DNA of 64,000 nt, from contig OY756144.1 in assembly GCA_963576785.1 (NCBI GenBank), positions 2,046,001-2,110,000 on the forward strand, read 5' to 3'. The DNA is from Chlorophyllum brunneum. Its lineage: Eukaryota > Basidiomycota > Agaricomycetes > Agaricales > Agaricaceae. A model generated the notes under the pieces. It saw only the letters and a list, made by a program, of their open reading frames with translations, was not told where the DNA came from and ran no database searches. A program made the position numbers and the translations under genes. Below are positions 12,432 through 25,089 of this stretch, piece by piece. Each line of letters opens with the position of its first letter. The first letter of the stretch is position 1.

Positions 12432-12544
12432 TTGATAACTATCAAAACTGATAGTCTGTGATAATTGATAGCTCGGGCATGGAACCGATTTGGTAGGCGG
12501 GACTGGAGGCTGATAGTTTGGCCATAAGTAATAACTGATAGCTC
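12432..12544. repeat. Cluster of TGATAG-type short repeats
   Basis: Within about 110 bp there are several copies of TGATAG, starting with the inverted repeat TTGATA-AC-TATCAA. Three copies continue as GATAGCTC or GATAGTTT. The region lies between the 3' ends of two convergent genes and resembles GATA-factor sites, but its position does not suggest a promoter. Confidence 0.45.
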
Positions 12545-12909
12545 TATCCTTCCTATCTTGATGAACTCAATTGATCAAGGCATCACTGGCCCGAGGGGAC
12601 ATACATTTCCCTACATCATAGTTTTCCAGCAAGGCAAATCTAGCTGGTTGCTGAATCCTTCTACTGAGAACTTTGCTCAGGGACTTTGAAAGACTCCAGG
12701 GAAACCATGGCTAGGCCTTCCTGCATAAATAAGCTGTCACTATTCTGTCCTTGTCATACTCGCACACAGTTATTCGGTGCTTACCACTAGTTACTCTTGA
12801 GAATATATAAAAACATATTATAATGCATATCTATGCGAACTGATATCTGTCAAGACTGATGGCTCCGGGCGTCCACCGGTTAAGACAGCTCGGCTGTATT
12901 GCAATGGTA

Positions 12910-14435
12910 TTATACAACGTAGTGCGTATACAGAAACGGGACCGGGCCCGTCCGCGCGGGTGGAGGAAATGTTGGAAAGAGATCATCCAGAGTAAATGAC
13001 TGAGTTTCGGAAGCTGACTGAGGCAGCAGTGTTCTACTCTGCGCCGCCGGGGTGATATTATTATGGCTGGCTTGCAGTGCCGAGCGAGAGTCCTGAGGCG
13101 ACTGTGCTCGTATAGCTTCTCTATATGGGCGATTCCAAACCCTTCTTGGTCTATTACGCTTGAATGTACACGGAAACCACACTTGCAAAACGTCCTGCAA
13201 GAAGTCAACTATTTCGTATTAGACATTTTGTGTTGTATGACTTACCCCCTGTGTGCCGAAGATGAGGAATATGGCTATACCAGCTTTTCAAGAAGACCTC
13301 TGAGTCAAGACGTAGTATCGAGTTTTAAAAAACACGTACTTGTCGCCATGTACATCTCTGGTAAAACACTTTTGCGATCGACTACCGCGATGATGTCGAC
13401 CCTTCAATCAAAGTGAATATCAATGTTCCAGTAAGAGAGCGTGGATGCATGCTTACGCTGTCCCGAAGGCCACGTAAAGACCGAAACTGAGGACTCGTAG
13501 AATGCAGGGAGCTGCAGAACGTGAACCGGACTCTGCCACCGGCAGATGACGAATGCTGGAATAATTTAGGTATAACTTGTGTAGCATAAGGACTTCGATG
13601 ATGAGGATACACCCGGCACAGAGTGAAACGAATACTGTCCTAGCTAAAGTCCTACGTGTTAATTAAGATCAGGAACCGCTCTGAAAGGAATAGGAAAGGG
13701 GTCTCACAGGGCATGAGAGTGAAGACCGCAATAGAAGAATGAGGTCTGACGAGAAACAAGTTCAGGGTGCGATGAGGATATCTAGGACTGGAAGTTATTC
13801 ATGGCTTATTTTTCTGGGTCGCTGGACCCACCACAAGAGCCGCGAGCGAGAAAGCGATTTGTAGGATATAGGGCCCGCCCAACATCTATTCTCCCTTGAG
13901 ATGCTTGATCGGATTGGCCAGAGTAATCGGGCTGACTTACGATCCATGAAATAGCAATGCCAAATTCCCCCTGTCCCTGAAGGCTCAAGTTGACATAATG
14001 GAAGAGAGCGAAAACAGCACAGCTCCACCTAATTCAACCAGAATTAGGGAAAGCGCGGCGATCATAGCTATGGAAGAGCTTTTACATTGGGACGATACCG
14101 AAAATCAATGATGACTGCGCAATACACAGCGCCCGAGGTGGTTCGGAGTCTTTGTATTGACCAGTATAAAATCTGGGAGAGAAATCAGTGACAATACCAA
14201 GAGCACAAAAAGGCACATACAGCAGAAGTGAGAAGATCCCCGACAGTATCCAGGTTAGGCAAAGGTTGATGAATGTTGGATGCCGCGGCAGTCGATTTGA
14301 GATGAAGATCGTGATGACGAGGATGGGAAGTAGTATGTTATTGCCAACCAGGTTGAAATAAATCCAGAGGTTGAGAACAATGGAGGCGTTTCCAGAATCC
14401 GCTTTGAAGGGAATACCTCCTACAGCCAGTGTCAT
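12910..14435 (-). CDS. Seven-transmembrane receptor-like protein
   Basis: Splicing eight or nine short exons gives a protein with seven hydrophobic helices. They run from IYFNLVGNNILLPILVI, through LCLTWILSGIFSLLLFY, IAQSSLIFGIVPMW, MLGGPYILQIAFSLAALVV, RTVFVSLCAGCILIIEV and LRVLSFGLYVAFGTA, to TTGIAIFLIFGTQ. A Ser/Gln-rich tail of about 95 residues (12910-13200) follows and would lie in the cytoplasm. The pattern matches a large, poorly characterised family of basidiomycete GPCR-like membrane proteins. The start is ATG at 14435. Several junctions (near 13320-13400 and 13740-13830) were chosen because only they keep the helices in frame. The ligand is unknown. It is not one of the classic pheromone receptors as far as I can see. 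Confidence 0.6.
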
Positions 14436-14985
14436 TGTGAATTGAAGGTCTAGACATGATCACGCATTTGCATACGTTGGTGTATTGTAGCATCTAGCGG
14501 CGAAAGTTGGTCCATATATAACGAGTGGAGATTTGTACGAGACAGGTCCACGGCCAAGGCGGGCGCTGAATAACGAAGCTTGGTCCAAACTATGACCCGA
14601 AGCCAGGGAATATAAATGCCCGAAGTTGCCCAGGAGGCTTGCTCTCGGTCAACACGGAGGACGCAAGGGTTCCAAGCCAGGGATAAAAGAACGAAAGGAG
14701 GAGGGGCAACGGCGTTCACAATATTTGGCATGAACGACAAAGCCGCATGAATTTATTCCAGCTGGTGGTCCGAGTTGAGAGCTCGGTGAACTTCGTGATC
14801 GGGGAATCAGGCGGTGGCAGGTGAAAAGGAGCTGGGGGTTGAAGAGGAACTGAGGCGATACATGGGAACTTGGAATAGTGATATGATGAGATGCGACATA
14901 TTTAACGTGGTGGGGCACGTGAACAGGATCGAAATGAGCTCGATCGAGGTTGATGGCACGGCTTCTTTTCATCTCCCACCCCCCA
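14436..14985. promoter_or_regulatory. Divergent intergenic region
   Basis: 550 bp between the receptor-like gene (minus) and the unknown Ser/Pro-rich gene (plus). It should contain both promoters. No clear TATA box and no conserved ORF was seen. Confidence 0.35.
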
Positions 14986-15936
14986 ATGGCCGCCTACTAC
15001 AGCGCCCCTCGCCGCCATGCACCTCCCGTGGACCCACCCCTCCACCCGCAACCGCACGCACGCACGTTACCCTCCCTCGCCCTGGCCGATTCCTCAATAT
15101 ACATTTTTCCTAACCCGTCATCCGCACCCGCCAGCCCAAGCCGGGCTTCTGTTCTTTCAGATTCAAGCAACATCTCCTTCTCCGAGATATCCGTCTCTGA
15201 GCTTGGCTCTCCGGGATATAGTCTGCTTTTCACCCCTGATGTAGATCCCGGAGCGGAAACCACCTCGATGCATCCTCTCAGCTCTCTTCCGTCGCCCCTG
15301 AAATCGCGAGTAGATGATCAGGGCCTGAGGTATAATCTCGACCATTCGCTCTGCCTAGGGCCCGTAAACCCCGTGCTGCTGGAGGCCAAAACGTTTGATA
15401 GCCCTCGCGAGGACTCCGTAAATAGATATCTGCATTCACCTTCTCTTCCTCATTCTAAAATGAACTTTCGTCATCCCCTCTTCCGATTATCGACGACGTC
15501 AACACCCCTCCCACAACATAGACAGGGGAAATTGCCTCGAGTGCAACTGCGCCATCCCCTTCCTCGCTTGTCGGTCCCTTTTCTCTCTTTTTTCTCAGCC
15601 CTACTCGGCGTAGAAGATTCAACCATAGATCTCCTTACTCTGCCGAGCTCAACGACATCTATACTATATCCCGCTGGGAAGCTACAGGACCTAGACACCC
15701 AGGAAGAAATAGAGAGACCCCCAGCATTGCATGGGGTGGAGAAGTTACTCTCAACTGCTACCAATGAGGATGGTCGCCAGAGTGTGCGACAGGGGTTGTT
15801 GTTCCTAGATGTGCTACCTATTGGCGAGTTCAGCCTCGCACCATTCTCAAGCGTGTGGAATGTCGTCAATGATTTAGTGTCTAGTGGGCGCTCGGTCTTG
15901 ACTTATCTCGCCTTGCCCAACTACGAAGTTGCCTAA
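14986..15936 (+). CDS. Hypothetical Ser/Pro-rich protein, single exon
   Basis: An uninterrupted ORF of about 316 residues opening MAAYYSAPRRHAPPV, with a purine before the ATG (CCCAATGGCC). An upstream in-frame ATG at 14953 would add 11 residues. The N-terminal half is rich in Pro and Ser. The middle contains a short hydrophobic patch (PFLSFFSALLG). The C-terminus is more ordered and ends in NDLVSSGRSVLTYLALPNYEVA. I recognise no domain and no signal peptide. The ORF is long for chance and its codon use looks ordinary, so I take it as a real gene of unknown function. Confidence 0.5.
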   Translation: MAAYYSAPRRHAPPVDPPLHPQPHARTLPSLALADSSIYIFPNPSSAPASPSRASVLSDSSNISFSEISVSELGSPGYSLLFTPDVDPGAETTSMHPLSSLPSPLKSRVDDQGLRYNLDHSLCLGPVNPVLLEAKTFDSPREDSVNRYLHSPSLPHSKMNFRHPLFRLSTTSTPLPQHRQGKLPRVQLRHPLPRLSVPFLSFFSALLGVEDSTIDLLTLPSSTTSILYPAGKLQDLDTQEEIERPPALHGVEKLLSTATNEDGRQSVRQGLLFLDVLPIGEFSLAPFSSVWNVVNDLVSSGRSVLTYLALPNYEVA

Positions 15937-16585
15937 GTTGGGATCTCGATATTGTCCGTATTTTTGGTTGCCCTTTATTAATATTTTTCCTTACCAGTAT
16001 GTAGTATATAATGACTGCCATGATTAAGCGCTTGAGATATCTCAGGTTTACAATTCTCAGGTTAAAAATACGGGACTTGAAAACGCCAGTCCCTTCAAGG
16101 GGCGTACACACAAAGGACATCAGGGTGGGAAATATGCCATGGGCGCTTTCCAAAGGCCTGGACTAGTAACTTCACTAAAACCTTTTATGGATCACTGACC
16201 TATCACTTCCAATTGAACTAGTGTTCCCGGAACAGAGGTGGGCGTCAGCGTGGCATTCCTAGGCTTCATGAACACCATCATCCCGATGGTTTCAGACAGA
16301 ACATGTGACCATCAGCCAACTCCCAAAGTAATAGACGGCCGACCGAACCATCAGCTCTTGAGTTGGGAGGACTGATGCTAGCAGCTAGTTCCCTTTGATT
16401 ATCATCACATCAGGGGGGTTGGAACACACAATCAACCTAGCCTATTCCACATCAGACTCATCAATAACTCATTAATCACTCCAAGAGTTACACACATCCT
16501 CATTTCATACTACAACTTACGATGATATTCTAATTATGCATTGAATACCACGGCCACCATCAGTAAAGTTGTAAAAGAAAAGATT
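15937..16585. other. Convergent 3' intergenic region
   Basis: About 650 bp between the 3' ends of the Ser/Pro-rich gene and THI4. It is AT-rich. No gene or repeat was recognised. Confidence 0.5.
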
Positions 16586-17784
<1,199 letters not shown>

Positions 17785-17850
17785 GGATAACAGATATGGG
17801 GGAGGAGAGAAAAATAGTCGGGGTGAGAGATTTTCGAATGCCCCAGGTTC

Positions 17851-17860
17851 TCTTCTTATA
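17851..17860 (-). promoter_or_regulatory. TATA-like element and pyrimidine tract before THI4
   Basis: The minus strand reads AATATAAGAAGAG about 70 bp before the THI4 ATG. A CT-rich stretch leads to the start codon. THI4 is usually strongly expressed and thiamine-repressed, which suits a TATA promoter. I searched this leader for a TPP riboswitch and did not find its conserved blocks. Confidence 0.45.
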
Positions 17861-19810
17861 TTCTCGGGGGTTATTCGATGAGATAAGATTGAGGCTTCTG
17901 AGACTGATGCAATCCATGATCACTGGCGTTCGCAGGTGATCAGGGAGAAAGTAGAGAGCTCCCTGTTTCATTGCCTTTTGCGAGGGGGAGGTTTCCACTT
18001 GGAATTTCTTCTCTTGCTGTATAGCCTTAATTCGTGGAATTCTACTGGCTAATCGATGGAGAGCTGTTCAGCTATGACCCGGAAACCAAGCTCGGGTTGA
18101 GGGTATCGTACCATGACCGCGCCGCGACACTCCCGGGCTACCGATGGTAATAAGTTGAGCTCCGGCGCTCAGCCCCACGAACCTGAAGATACCTGATGCG
18201 GACAGATCCACTTGCTTGGCCAGGTGTGTGGGTTGGAATTCATGATATTCATCAATGGAAGGCTGCCCATATTTTTGACCGTCGTATCACAGTGTTCTCA
18301 ATGGCGTATAGTGTGAGCTCGATATCTTCGAAGATTATTTATATCGTCGAGTGCACGGCATCTCTAGATATCTTGCGGCTGGTCGAAGTTCTTTGGATAT
18401 ATCGGGTAGGTGATTTGCGGGACAGTTACTGTCGAAAAATCGAATATCAGAATCAGCAATCTCCCCTGAACAGGAAATATAACACGTTCAAACTTATTGG
18501 ATGGGGCCGGTCGTCCCCAAAACAAGGCCAATCGCAGCATAGGTCTACTTGAATAGGACAAAATGCCATCAGTGGAAATAAGGGTCAGCACGCATCGCTC
18601 CGAAGCAGATCCGTAGCTGATTGGGTGGAATTGGGCTCGGCTACGCCGCCGGCAAAACCAGGACAAGTTTCGTATAAATCTGGAGCCAGGACAGCATGGC
18701 ACAACTCAGTCACAGTCCAGGTCGTATGAATAGTCTGATCGAGCACTTGGTTATCAGGACTGATCTCCAATGAGTATATCAAGGGATATAGTAATCTCGA
18801 AGAAAAATTCCGGTTGGTTGAGCGTAAGACCGGTCGTCGAGTCGTCAAGTATACAAGATATCCTCTGATCGAGGCTTCCAAACTCGAGAGAACTGCAGGG
18901 TAACCAGGAGTTCAACGATGCAATGGTTATCAGGGCACGGTACAAGTGCATAGATGGTGGCGTTAATGAAAACGTGAAGATACTCGAGGTCCCGTTACTG
19001 GGTAAGCGGACTCGATGGTGCTTGGTGTCACCCGCAAGTTGCTGTGTTTATATTTGGAAAAATGGTTCTGATGCTCGGCTGTCAGTCAACGACTTCGAGG
19101 TGTGACTGATCGGGTACCACAGTCCAGCTGGGCACTCCACACCCTACACCGCGTTTTATTAGGCGGGACTTGGCTCGAGGATAATACGGGTGGTCAACCT
19201 TGCCTGATCACTGGCCAAGGAAGTTGGGGGTGCTACTTGACGGTGGCACGACGGAATACAGTTGATCCAGTCGGAAAAATACTGCCGTATGGATCAGCTG
19301 GCGTGAGGATTAGTCAAGGTGTTCAACTGGCACTTTGGTGATGACTCACAAGCGGTTCTATTTTGAACATGCATCAGTGTCGTTTCTCGTGTTATCTTAT
19401 ATCGCTTGGACCTGGGTTTTATGAGAATGTGGGAAGGATAGATGGCGACTAATGGAGGCAAGTTCGTCATGAGTGCGGGGTTCCACGAAGCAGACAGATC
19501 ATGTGTATGTTCTCCAGGATCCTTGGGTGCATATTTAAATCCGTGTGGTTTGAATCCACCCCCAATCTTTTTCTTAACCAGTCAACCACCGAGTACGCAG
19601 ATCGCTAACAGGGACTGGGGATACCGCACACCGAGTTGGTATGCTTCCGGCTATATTCGGCTGTGTAAAATGATGGCTGATTCGGACGAAAGTCAGCAAG
19701 CGCTGTCCTACTGCACTCCCACTACCCCCGTCAGTTTCGCGGGTCTCCACGAGTTAACGAATTCTCTCTTACCACCACATCCAGCTATTATAAAGCTCTC
19801 TGACACATCC
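17861..19810. other. Gene-poor 2 kb between THI4 and ARO7
   Basis: Only short open frames, none with a recognisable domain. It includes the THI4 upstream region, with a GATCAC/GTGATC inverted repeat around 17915-17940. The far right should be the ARO7 promoter. TATAAAG at about 19789 lies too close to the chosen ATG to be its main TATA box. Confidence 0.4.
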
Positions 19811-20937
19811 ATGTCGCAAAATTTCATGACTGGCGACCCACTCTCGCTCGACCGTATACGGTCCGTTCTCACTCGGCTAGAAGATACTATCATCTTCTCT
19901 CTCATTGAGCGGGCACAATTTGCACACAATCCCCTGATATACCAACGAGGCGCATTCAAGGAACTGGCAGAATTAGGGTTCAGTGGTAGCTGGCTCGACT
20001 GGTTCTTGAAGGAGACCGAGACCTTCCACGGTATGTCTTGATAATTATTAGCGCCCGTGTTCTGATCGAGTCATTTATGTAGCAAAGGCACGCAGATACA
20101 CAAGGTTCGTCGACTTTCTGCTTGCGAGTAACTCGGGTCCTGAGCTAACGTCTGCGATAGTCCGGACGAATATCCGTTCACACCCGCTTGGGATCTCCCT
20201 AAACCTGTCCTTCCACCCCTATGTTTCCCGGAAATTCTCTTTCCTAACAAGGTCAATGCGAACCCTTCCATCCTTTCTTTCTATACCCGCGCTATTGTCC
20301 CCAGGATCACTCGTCGGGCAACACTAGCTCTCGCAGCTAAGAAACGACAGAGTGGGATTGTCGGTGATGATGAATTTGAAGATGACGGTAATTATGGTAG
20401 TGCTGCAACGATAGATGTAGAAGTTCTGCAAGCTATCAGCAAGCGCGTACACTATGGTGAGTTAGCCAGCCCCTTGCTATCCTCTTGGTTTTTTTTCTGA
20501 GATCGCCACAGGCAAGTTTGTGTCAGAATCCAAATTTATCAATGACCCGGCAGCCTTCATCCCGCACATCCAGTCCCGCGACCGTGAGGCACTGGAGGCC
20601 CTAATAACAAAGCCTGAAGTCGAGATGAAACTCCTCGGCAGACTACAAAAGAAGGTCGAAACTTACTCTCCGGATATTGCTGCAGATGGGGATTCGGCGC
20701 CGAAGACGAATGGCATTAATGGGTTCAGAAAGCTAAACGGAGGAAAAATTGATATCGATGGTGTTTTGGATCTCTACGAGAGCTACATCATTCCCCTGAC
20801 AAAGGAGGTTGAGGTAAGTAAATCCGAGTCCTTAGGTTCGTGCCTAATTGTCTGCTTTCTAGGTGGATTACCTCCTTCATCGTTTAGACGGCTTGGATGA
20901 AGACATTATCGAGAGATTGAGAAAGAAGGACTACTAG
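19811..20937 (+). CDS. ARO7: Chorismate mutase (AroQ eukaryotic type)
   Basis: Converts chorismate to prephenate, the committed step to phenylalanine and tyrosine. The first exon has the family opening [25 protein letters not shown]. Later exons read [32 protein letters not shown] and [17 protein letters not shown]. The end is [27 protein letters not shown], split across an intron. There are five introns of about 50-60 bp and a product of about 285 residues, close to yeast Aro7. The yeast enzyme is inhibited by Tyr and activated by Trp; the GS-loop region is present, so similar control is likely but inferred. The start is placed at [10 protein letters not shown]. The frame is open further upstream, so a slightly longer N-terminus is possible. 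Confidence 0.88.
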
Positions 20938-21332
20938 GGTTGTCTTGTATATTGTTCGTTTCATCACATCTACCTACTTTAATTGAAATTCGTCCTCCTG
21001 CTTCACCCACAAATCGAGAACAGTAAAATTTGTAGTTTTATTTATCCAAGAGAAAAGATAAAATACCCCAGGAAGACGTATGTCCTGGTCGAGGAATAGA
21101 GAAATAACGATAAATGGATCCAGGTAACGAATGACATATGGTGCAAATGCAACAGTGGGAGACCGGGGGATAGACACCAAAGGTATAGAGACAAATATGT
21201 ACATTATACAAGAGGTCACTGGGTATGAGAAACAGTAGAAGATAAACAAGGTGTGGGAGCAGGCAAACGACAAGGGGATAGTTTAAAGGCAAAATGAGCA
21301 GGGGAAATATGCGCAGAATAATAGCATCGAGA
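20938..21332. other. Convergent 3' intergenic region
   Basis: About 400 bp, presumably the 3' UTRs of ARO7 and the septin-like gene. A minus-strand frame rich in Leu, Ile and Tyr runs through it, but my intron choice ends the GTPase ORF before it. Confidence 0.45.
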
Positions 21333-23791
21333 TCAGATTCCAAGGCCTACGGAAAGAGTCGACAGTGGTCTTTAGAAGAGAATAGGCACACATACCTTCC
21401 AGCAACTTATTCCTTTCCTCGTCAGATATATTCTGTGTAGCGCGCCTTGCAAGTAGCTTTTCGGTCCGATACTTTTCGTACAACACCTCCCGAGTATGTA
21501 CTTTCAAAACCTATGACATAGTGTCAAACTCTGATCTGATCCACCATCATCAAACTCAAAACTTACCTTCAGATGGGTGGACAAAATCGCGGTTCTCATT
21601 GCCGCAAAGTCACAGTGTCTAGGATCAAGAACGTCAACCATTCCCCACCGGAATTTGCGCACAAACGTTCCCTTCATGTCTGCTGGCGGTCCATGTAGGA
21701 ATAGCTGCTTCGCCAGTGGGCCATGACTTTGAGTAGAGGCAGGCGAAGTTGGGGACAGGGTACTCTCTGCCGTTTGTGCAGCCTGGGCATCATGACCATC
21801 TTCAGTTGATGCAGCGCTTTGCGGGACACCGGCGGTGGGGGTGGCGGGGCTGTCCAGACCGGACGTGACTTTAAGACGTCTATGACGTTTCTTGTTCTCG
21901 GGAGTAATGAGCGCAAAAGGTAGCAAGGAGCTGATATCGTTCTTTGCGATTATATGCGCTGAGAAGCGGACATTGGCGACGCTGTCGAGGTCCGTAGCAT
22001 CAGGAATTACTGGTCGCCGGTCGTCCTCGGCAACTCTGGAGAGTTCCCGACGACGCGAACGGGAGCGAGAGAGGGTGCGGTGCCTGGAGGGGCGGAGCTT
22101 GACGACGGGTCGTGACTTCCTTTCTTCGCCCTCTCCCTCCACCTCTTCTTCCTCTTGGGTACTCTCGACAGTAGCGGTGTCATCTCCACTATCAGCATGT
22201 CCGTTTGTCGAACCGTTGCCTGTTCCGTTGGCAAATTTGGTGGCTTTCTTGTTTGCCGTGGATTCGTCGCCAGTGGGTTTGGTAATCGAACCGAACACAC
22301 CAAAATCGATGCCAGCGTCAGCCATTCCTTTCCGCACTGTTCGCGCTACAATCAGTGGGGGGAACTTCGCAGAAACCAAACGAGCTCACCAGCTTCCTTT
22401 ATAGCCTCTAGCTTTTCATCAGTTAATGAATCAGCATGGGCAATCACTGGAAGAACGTTGGATCTATTCGAAATCCGACGAATAACTTTCATTTCCGCTG
22501 GGGCCATTGTGAGGGGACCTTCATCCTCGTCTTCTTCGTCCGACTCATCAGCCGAGGATGTGTCGGGCACGAGCTCGGGAGGCTGAGACTGCGAGATCGT
22601 GGTTTCCGAACGCGTCTTGGTAGGAACTAAGTAAGGCGCGGACTGGAGCGCGCGTCTCGCCTCCACAGAGATGATTGACGCCGGATCAGCCATATAGATG
22701 CAGCTGTAGTTAAGGTAAATCTCAGAGGCCGACCGAGGACTCAGGGCATATCCAGGGCATACTCACAGGTGAATATGTTGGTCCCCCTTTTGCTGACGAA
22801 TGACTTTGGATTCCTGTATGGGGGCATGCCTCGAGTCCACGAAATCAGTTACTGGCACATACACTCACCTCATTCATCGTATCTGCATACTGGGCATCGA
22901 CGTGCCTGAGAATCGCGTTAACCTGTCTTTCCAACTTCAACTCTCTCCCTTCCTGAAAGTCCAGTCCTGGGGTGTCAATGACAGAAAGTAGGATCCTATC
23001 GAACTTGGATTCGGAAATTTCGACCGAGACGCTCTGAATTGTATTCGTGGGCTTGGCAGAATCATCCAAGAATTTGTCCAAGGCGATGCGTTGTTCTTTG
23101 GTTGCGGTGGGAGATATTTCCGCTGTTTCAAGCAACAGTCGAAGTAATGATGTTTTTCCAGTGCCTTTGTTTCCAACAACCTGGCAACGGTGGCCTAATT
23201 TCAGCGTTTGTCTCTTGATACCAAGATTTCACCTACCATAATATTGAAGGTCGGCGGCACCCTTGCCCTTCTCTGTCCTAACCGCGACCCAGTGAGGCTT
23301 TCGGTCTTTTCTTTCTTCTCGTACGCCTTCCTCCTCATCTGGTCCAGGGCCTCTGGAGGGGTCGCCATTGCCATATAAAACGTTGATATTGGCGCCTTGG
23401 TGCCATCCGCCGCTACTGCCTCTCCTGTAGAAGAAGAAGCAAAACCAGGTGTCGGTACGCCAATCGAAGAACCCGGATTACGAAGGAAAGGTTTATGAAA
23501 CATGACGGGCTCTCTGCCCGTCGAAAATGATACTCTGGTCGCACCTTGGTGTCTAACGCTCACGACGCTGGGCCTCCCACTTTCTTTGCCACCGGTATGG
23601 GACTCCTCGGTCATGGCAGTTACGGAAACAACTTCTTCTTCTGCTTCGAGCTTCCGTATAGCAGCGACATCTACCAGATCCTCAGGCCATGGAATTGAGC
23701 CTTGGACCGTGTTTTTGAGGTCTGGCAGAGAAGGGGAGCGGATTGGAGATGACTCTTCGGGCTTCTTAGGTTTGCGTCGGAAAGAAAACAT
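21333..23791 (-). CDS. Septin-like GTPase (divergent), paralogue of the GTPase part of the next gene
   Basis: Starts MFSFRRKPKKPEES and carries an N-terminal extension of about 190 residues. G1 is VVGNKGTGKTSLLRLLL, split by an intron just before it. G3 is VIDTPGLDF. G4 is NVLPVIAHADSLTDEKL, where septins have AKAD. The septin-type end of the G domain is KFRWGMVDVLDPRHCDF, then HLKVLKVHTREVLYEKYR. Acidic and Ser/Arg-rich insertions separate the motifs (SADESDEEDEDEG; an RSRHR-type stretch near 22060). The protein is about 700 residues and ends ERNKLLEGLGI at 21333. Septins are filament-forming GTPases at the bud neck or septum. This one is divergent, lacks an obvious C-terminal coiled coil and may not polymerise. 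It lies downstream of, and co-directional with, its paralogue. Confidence 0.75.
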
Positions 23792-25089
23792 ATTGACAAT
23801 CAGCGCCTGGCGTCCGTGTCCGGGATGATTTTTGGTGCGTTAGGGAATAGGCGCGCAAAGTACAGGGTGGAAAGGAAAAGGAGACGCGCGCGCGAGTAGT
23901 CGAACAGGAAGCCACTGGTATGTGGGAAGAGAGGACAGACAGGCGGACTCAGAAGCCGCGACGCGAGCACACAGCCCAGGCGACGGTTGTGGAAAAAAGA
24001 TGTACAAGGGGGGGAAGATGGAAACAGGTATGTAAAGAGAGTGGGTATGATTTAGTCGACTCGCTCCTGGTCGCTATGCAGCATGTCAACCGAAAGCGTG
24101 GGTAAGGCAATCATTCTAGGAAAATACTCACGAAATCAGGTCCAGAACTCCTGGTACGATTTGTAATAACACAGGGAATGAAACTAGGAGCAGGGTCTTG
24201 GAAAATCGGCCACGGAGGCTAGAAGACCCTGACTTCTAAGCTAGAGCGAGAGGTAAACAGGTGAGGGCGGAGATCAAGGGCAAAAATACTAGAGCGGTGG
24301 TAAAAACGTGTGTCAGGAACCAATTACCCTAAAAGTCAACAAACACGGAAGTGGATCAAATACTTAAATCACCATCAGAGGGCTCAAAGGATTTTCTTTC
24401 GTATCTTAAAGTGCAAATTAGATTGCAGTTATTGCTCAGGCGCTTAAACGCCCAAAACTCTATCGGAATAGAGGCAAAGAAAGAGACAAAAGTGATAAAA
24501 ACACTCTCTTTCATAGTACGGCTACAGTCCTTTAATATTTTTGCACAAGAGAAATAGAAAGGTATGAACACACAGAGAGCACTATGTCAAGCTGAACCAC
24601 AATCGAAGTTTAAAGAAAGAAAAGTGGAGAAGGAAGCAAGCAAAGACAAGGAGAGACGTTACTTTATGTGTAGATCACTATCTCAAAGCCCAATTTATCC
24701 CAAGTGAAAAGAAAAAGCGAAATGTTGTGTTGGAAGCGGGAGGGTGAAAGGATGTTTTAGTTGTACAAACCAAGCGGGATGTCGAGAACGGGAGATGAGC
24801 GGCCGGCAACGGATCGTTCTGCGCAAAAAGAGGATGCACGGTTGGGTACGGACTGGTGGGAAGGGTGGCAAGAAAAAAGAGTAAAAGAGCGCACGAACAA
24901 TACTCTACAAGCTTTGAGGCGGGAAGGAATGGGTAGGGGAGACATCAGTAACTCGACGATGTGTGGAGCAACGAGGCCACAGGTGCACCAAAAGAAAGTG
25001 AATCAAGGGTTAACTGCGCACCTGCACATGGGGAAAAGGCCCCAGTGAAGAAGGGAAGGGAACAAGGTAAGAGAAATATAACGATTTCT
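23792..25089. other. 1.3 kb between the two GTPase paralogues
   Basis: Contains the promoter and leader of the downstream GTPase gene (right after 23791) and the 3' UTR of the fusion gene. It is purine-rich (AAAG and GAAG runs) on the plus strand around 24590-24950. No ORF with a recognisable domain. Confidence 0.45.

Noticed and set aside
17785..18200. TPP riboswitch in the THI4 leader
   Set aside because: Fungal THI4 leaders can carry one, but the minus strand here lacks the CTGAGA and ACCTGAT...GGATAATGCCAGC blocks in the right order. A CTGAGACTGAT string occurs only on the opposite strand.
21038..21343. Very hydrophobic minus-strand frame at the end of the septin-like gene, which could be a membrane tail
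   Set aside because: With the GTATGT...CCGTAG intron the phase leads to a stop after GLGI. The hydrophobic frame is probably AT-rich 3' UTR read by chance.
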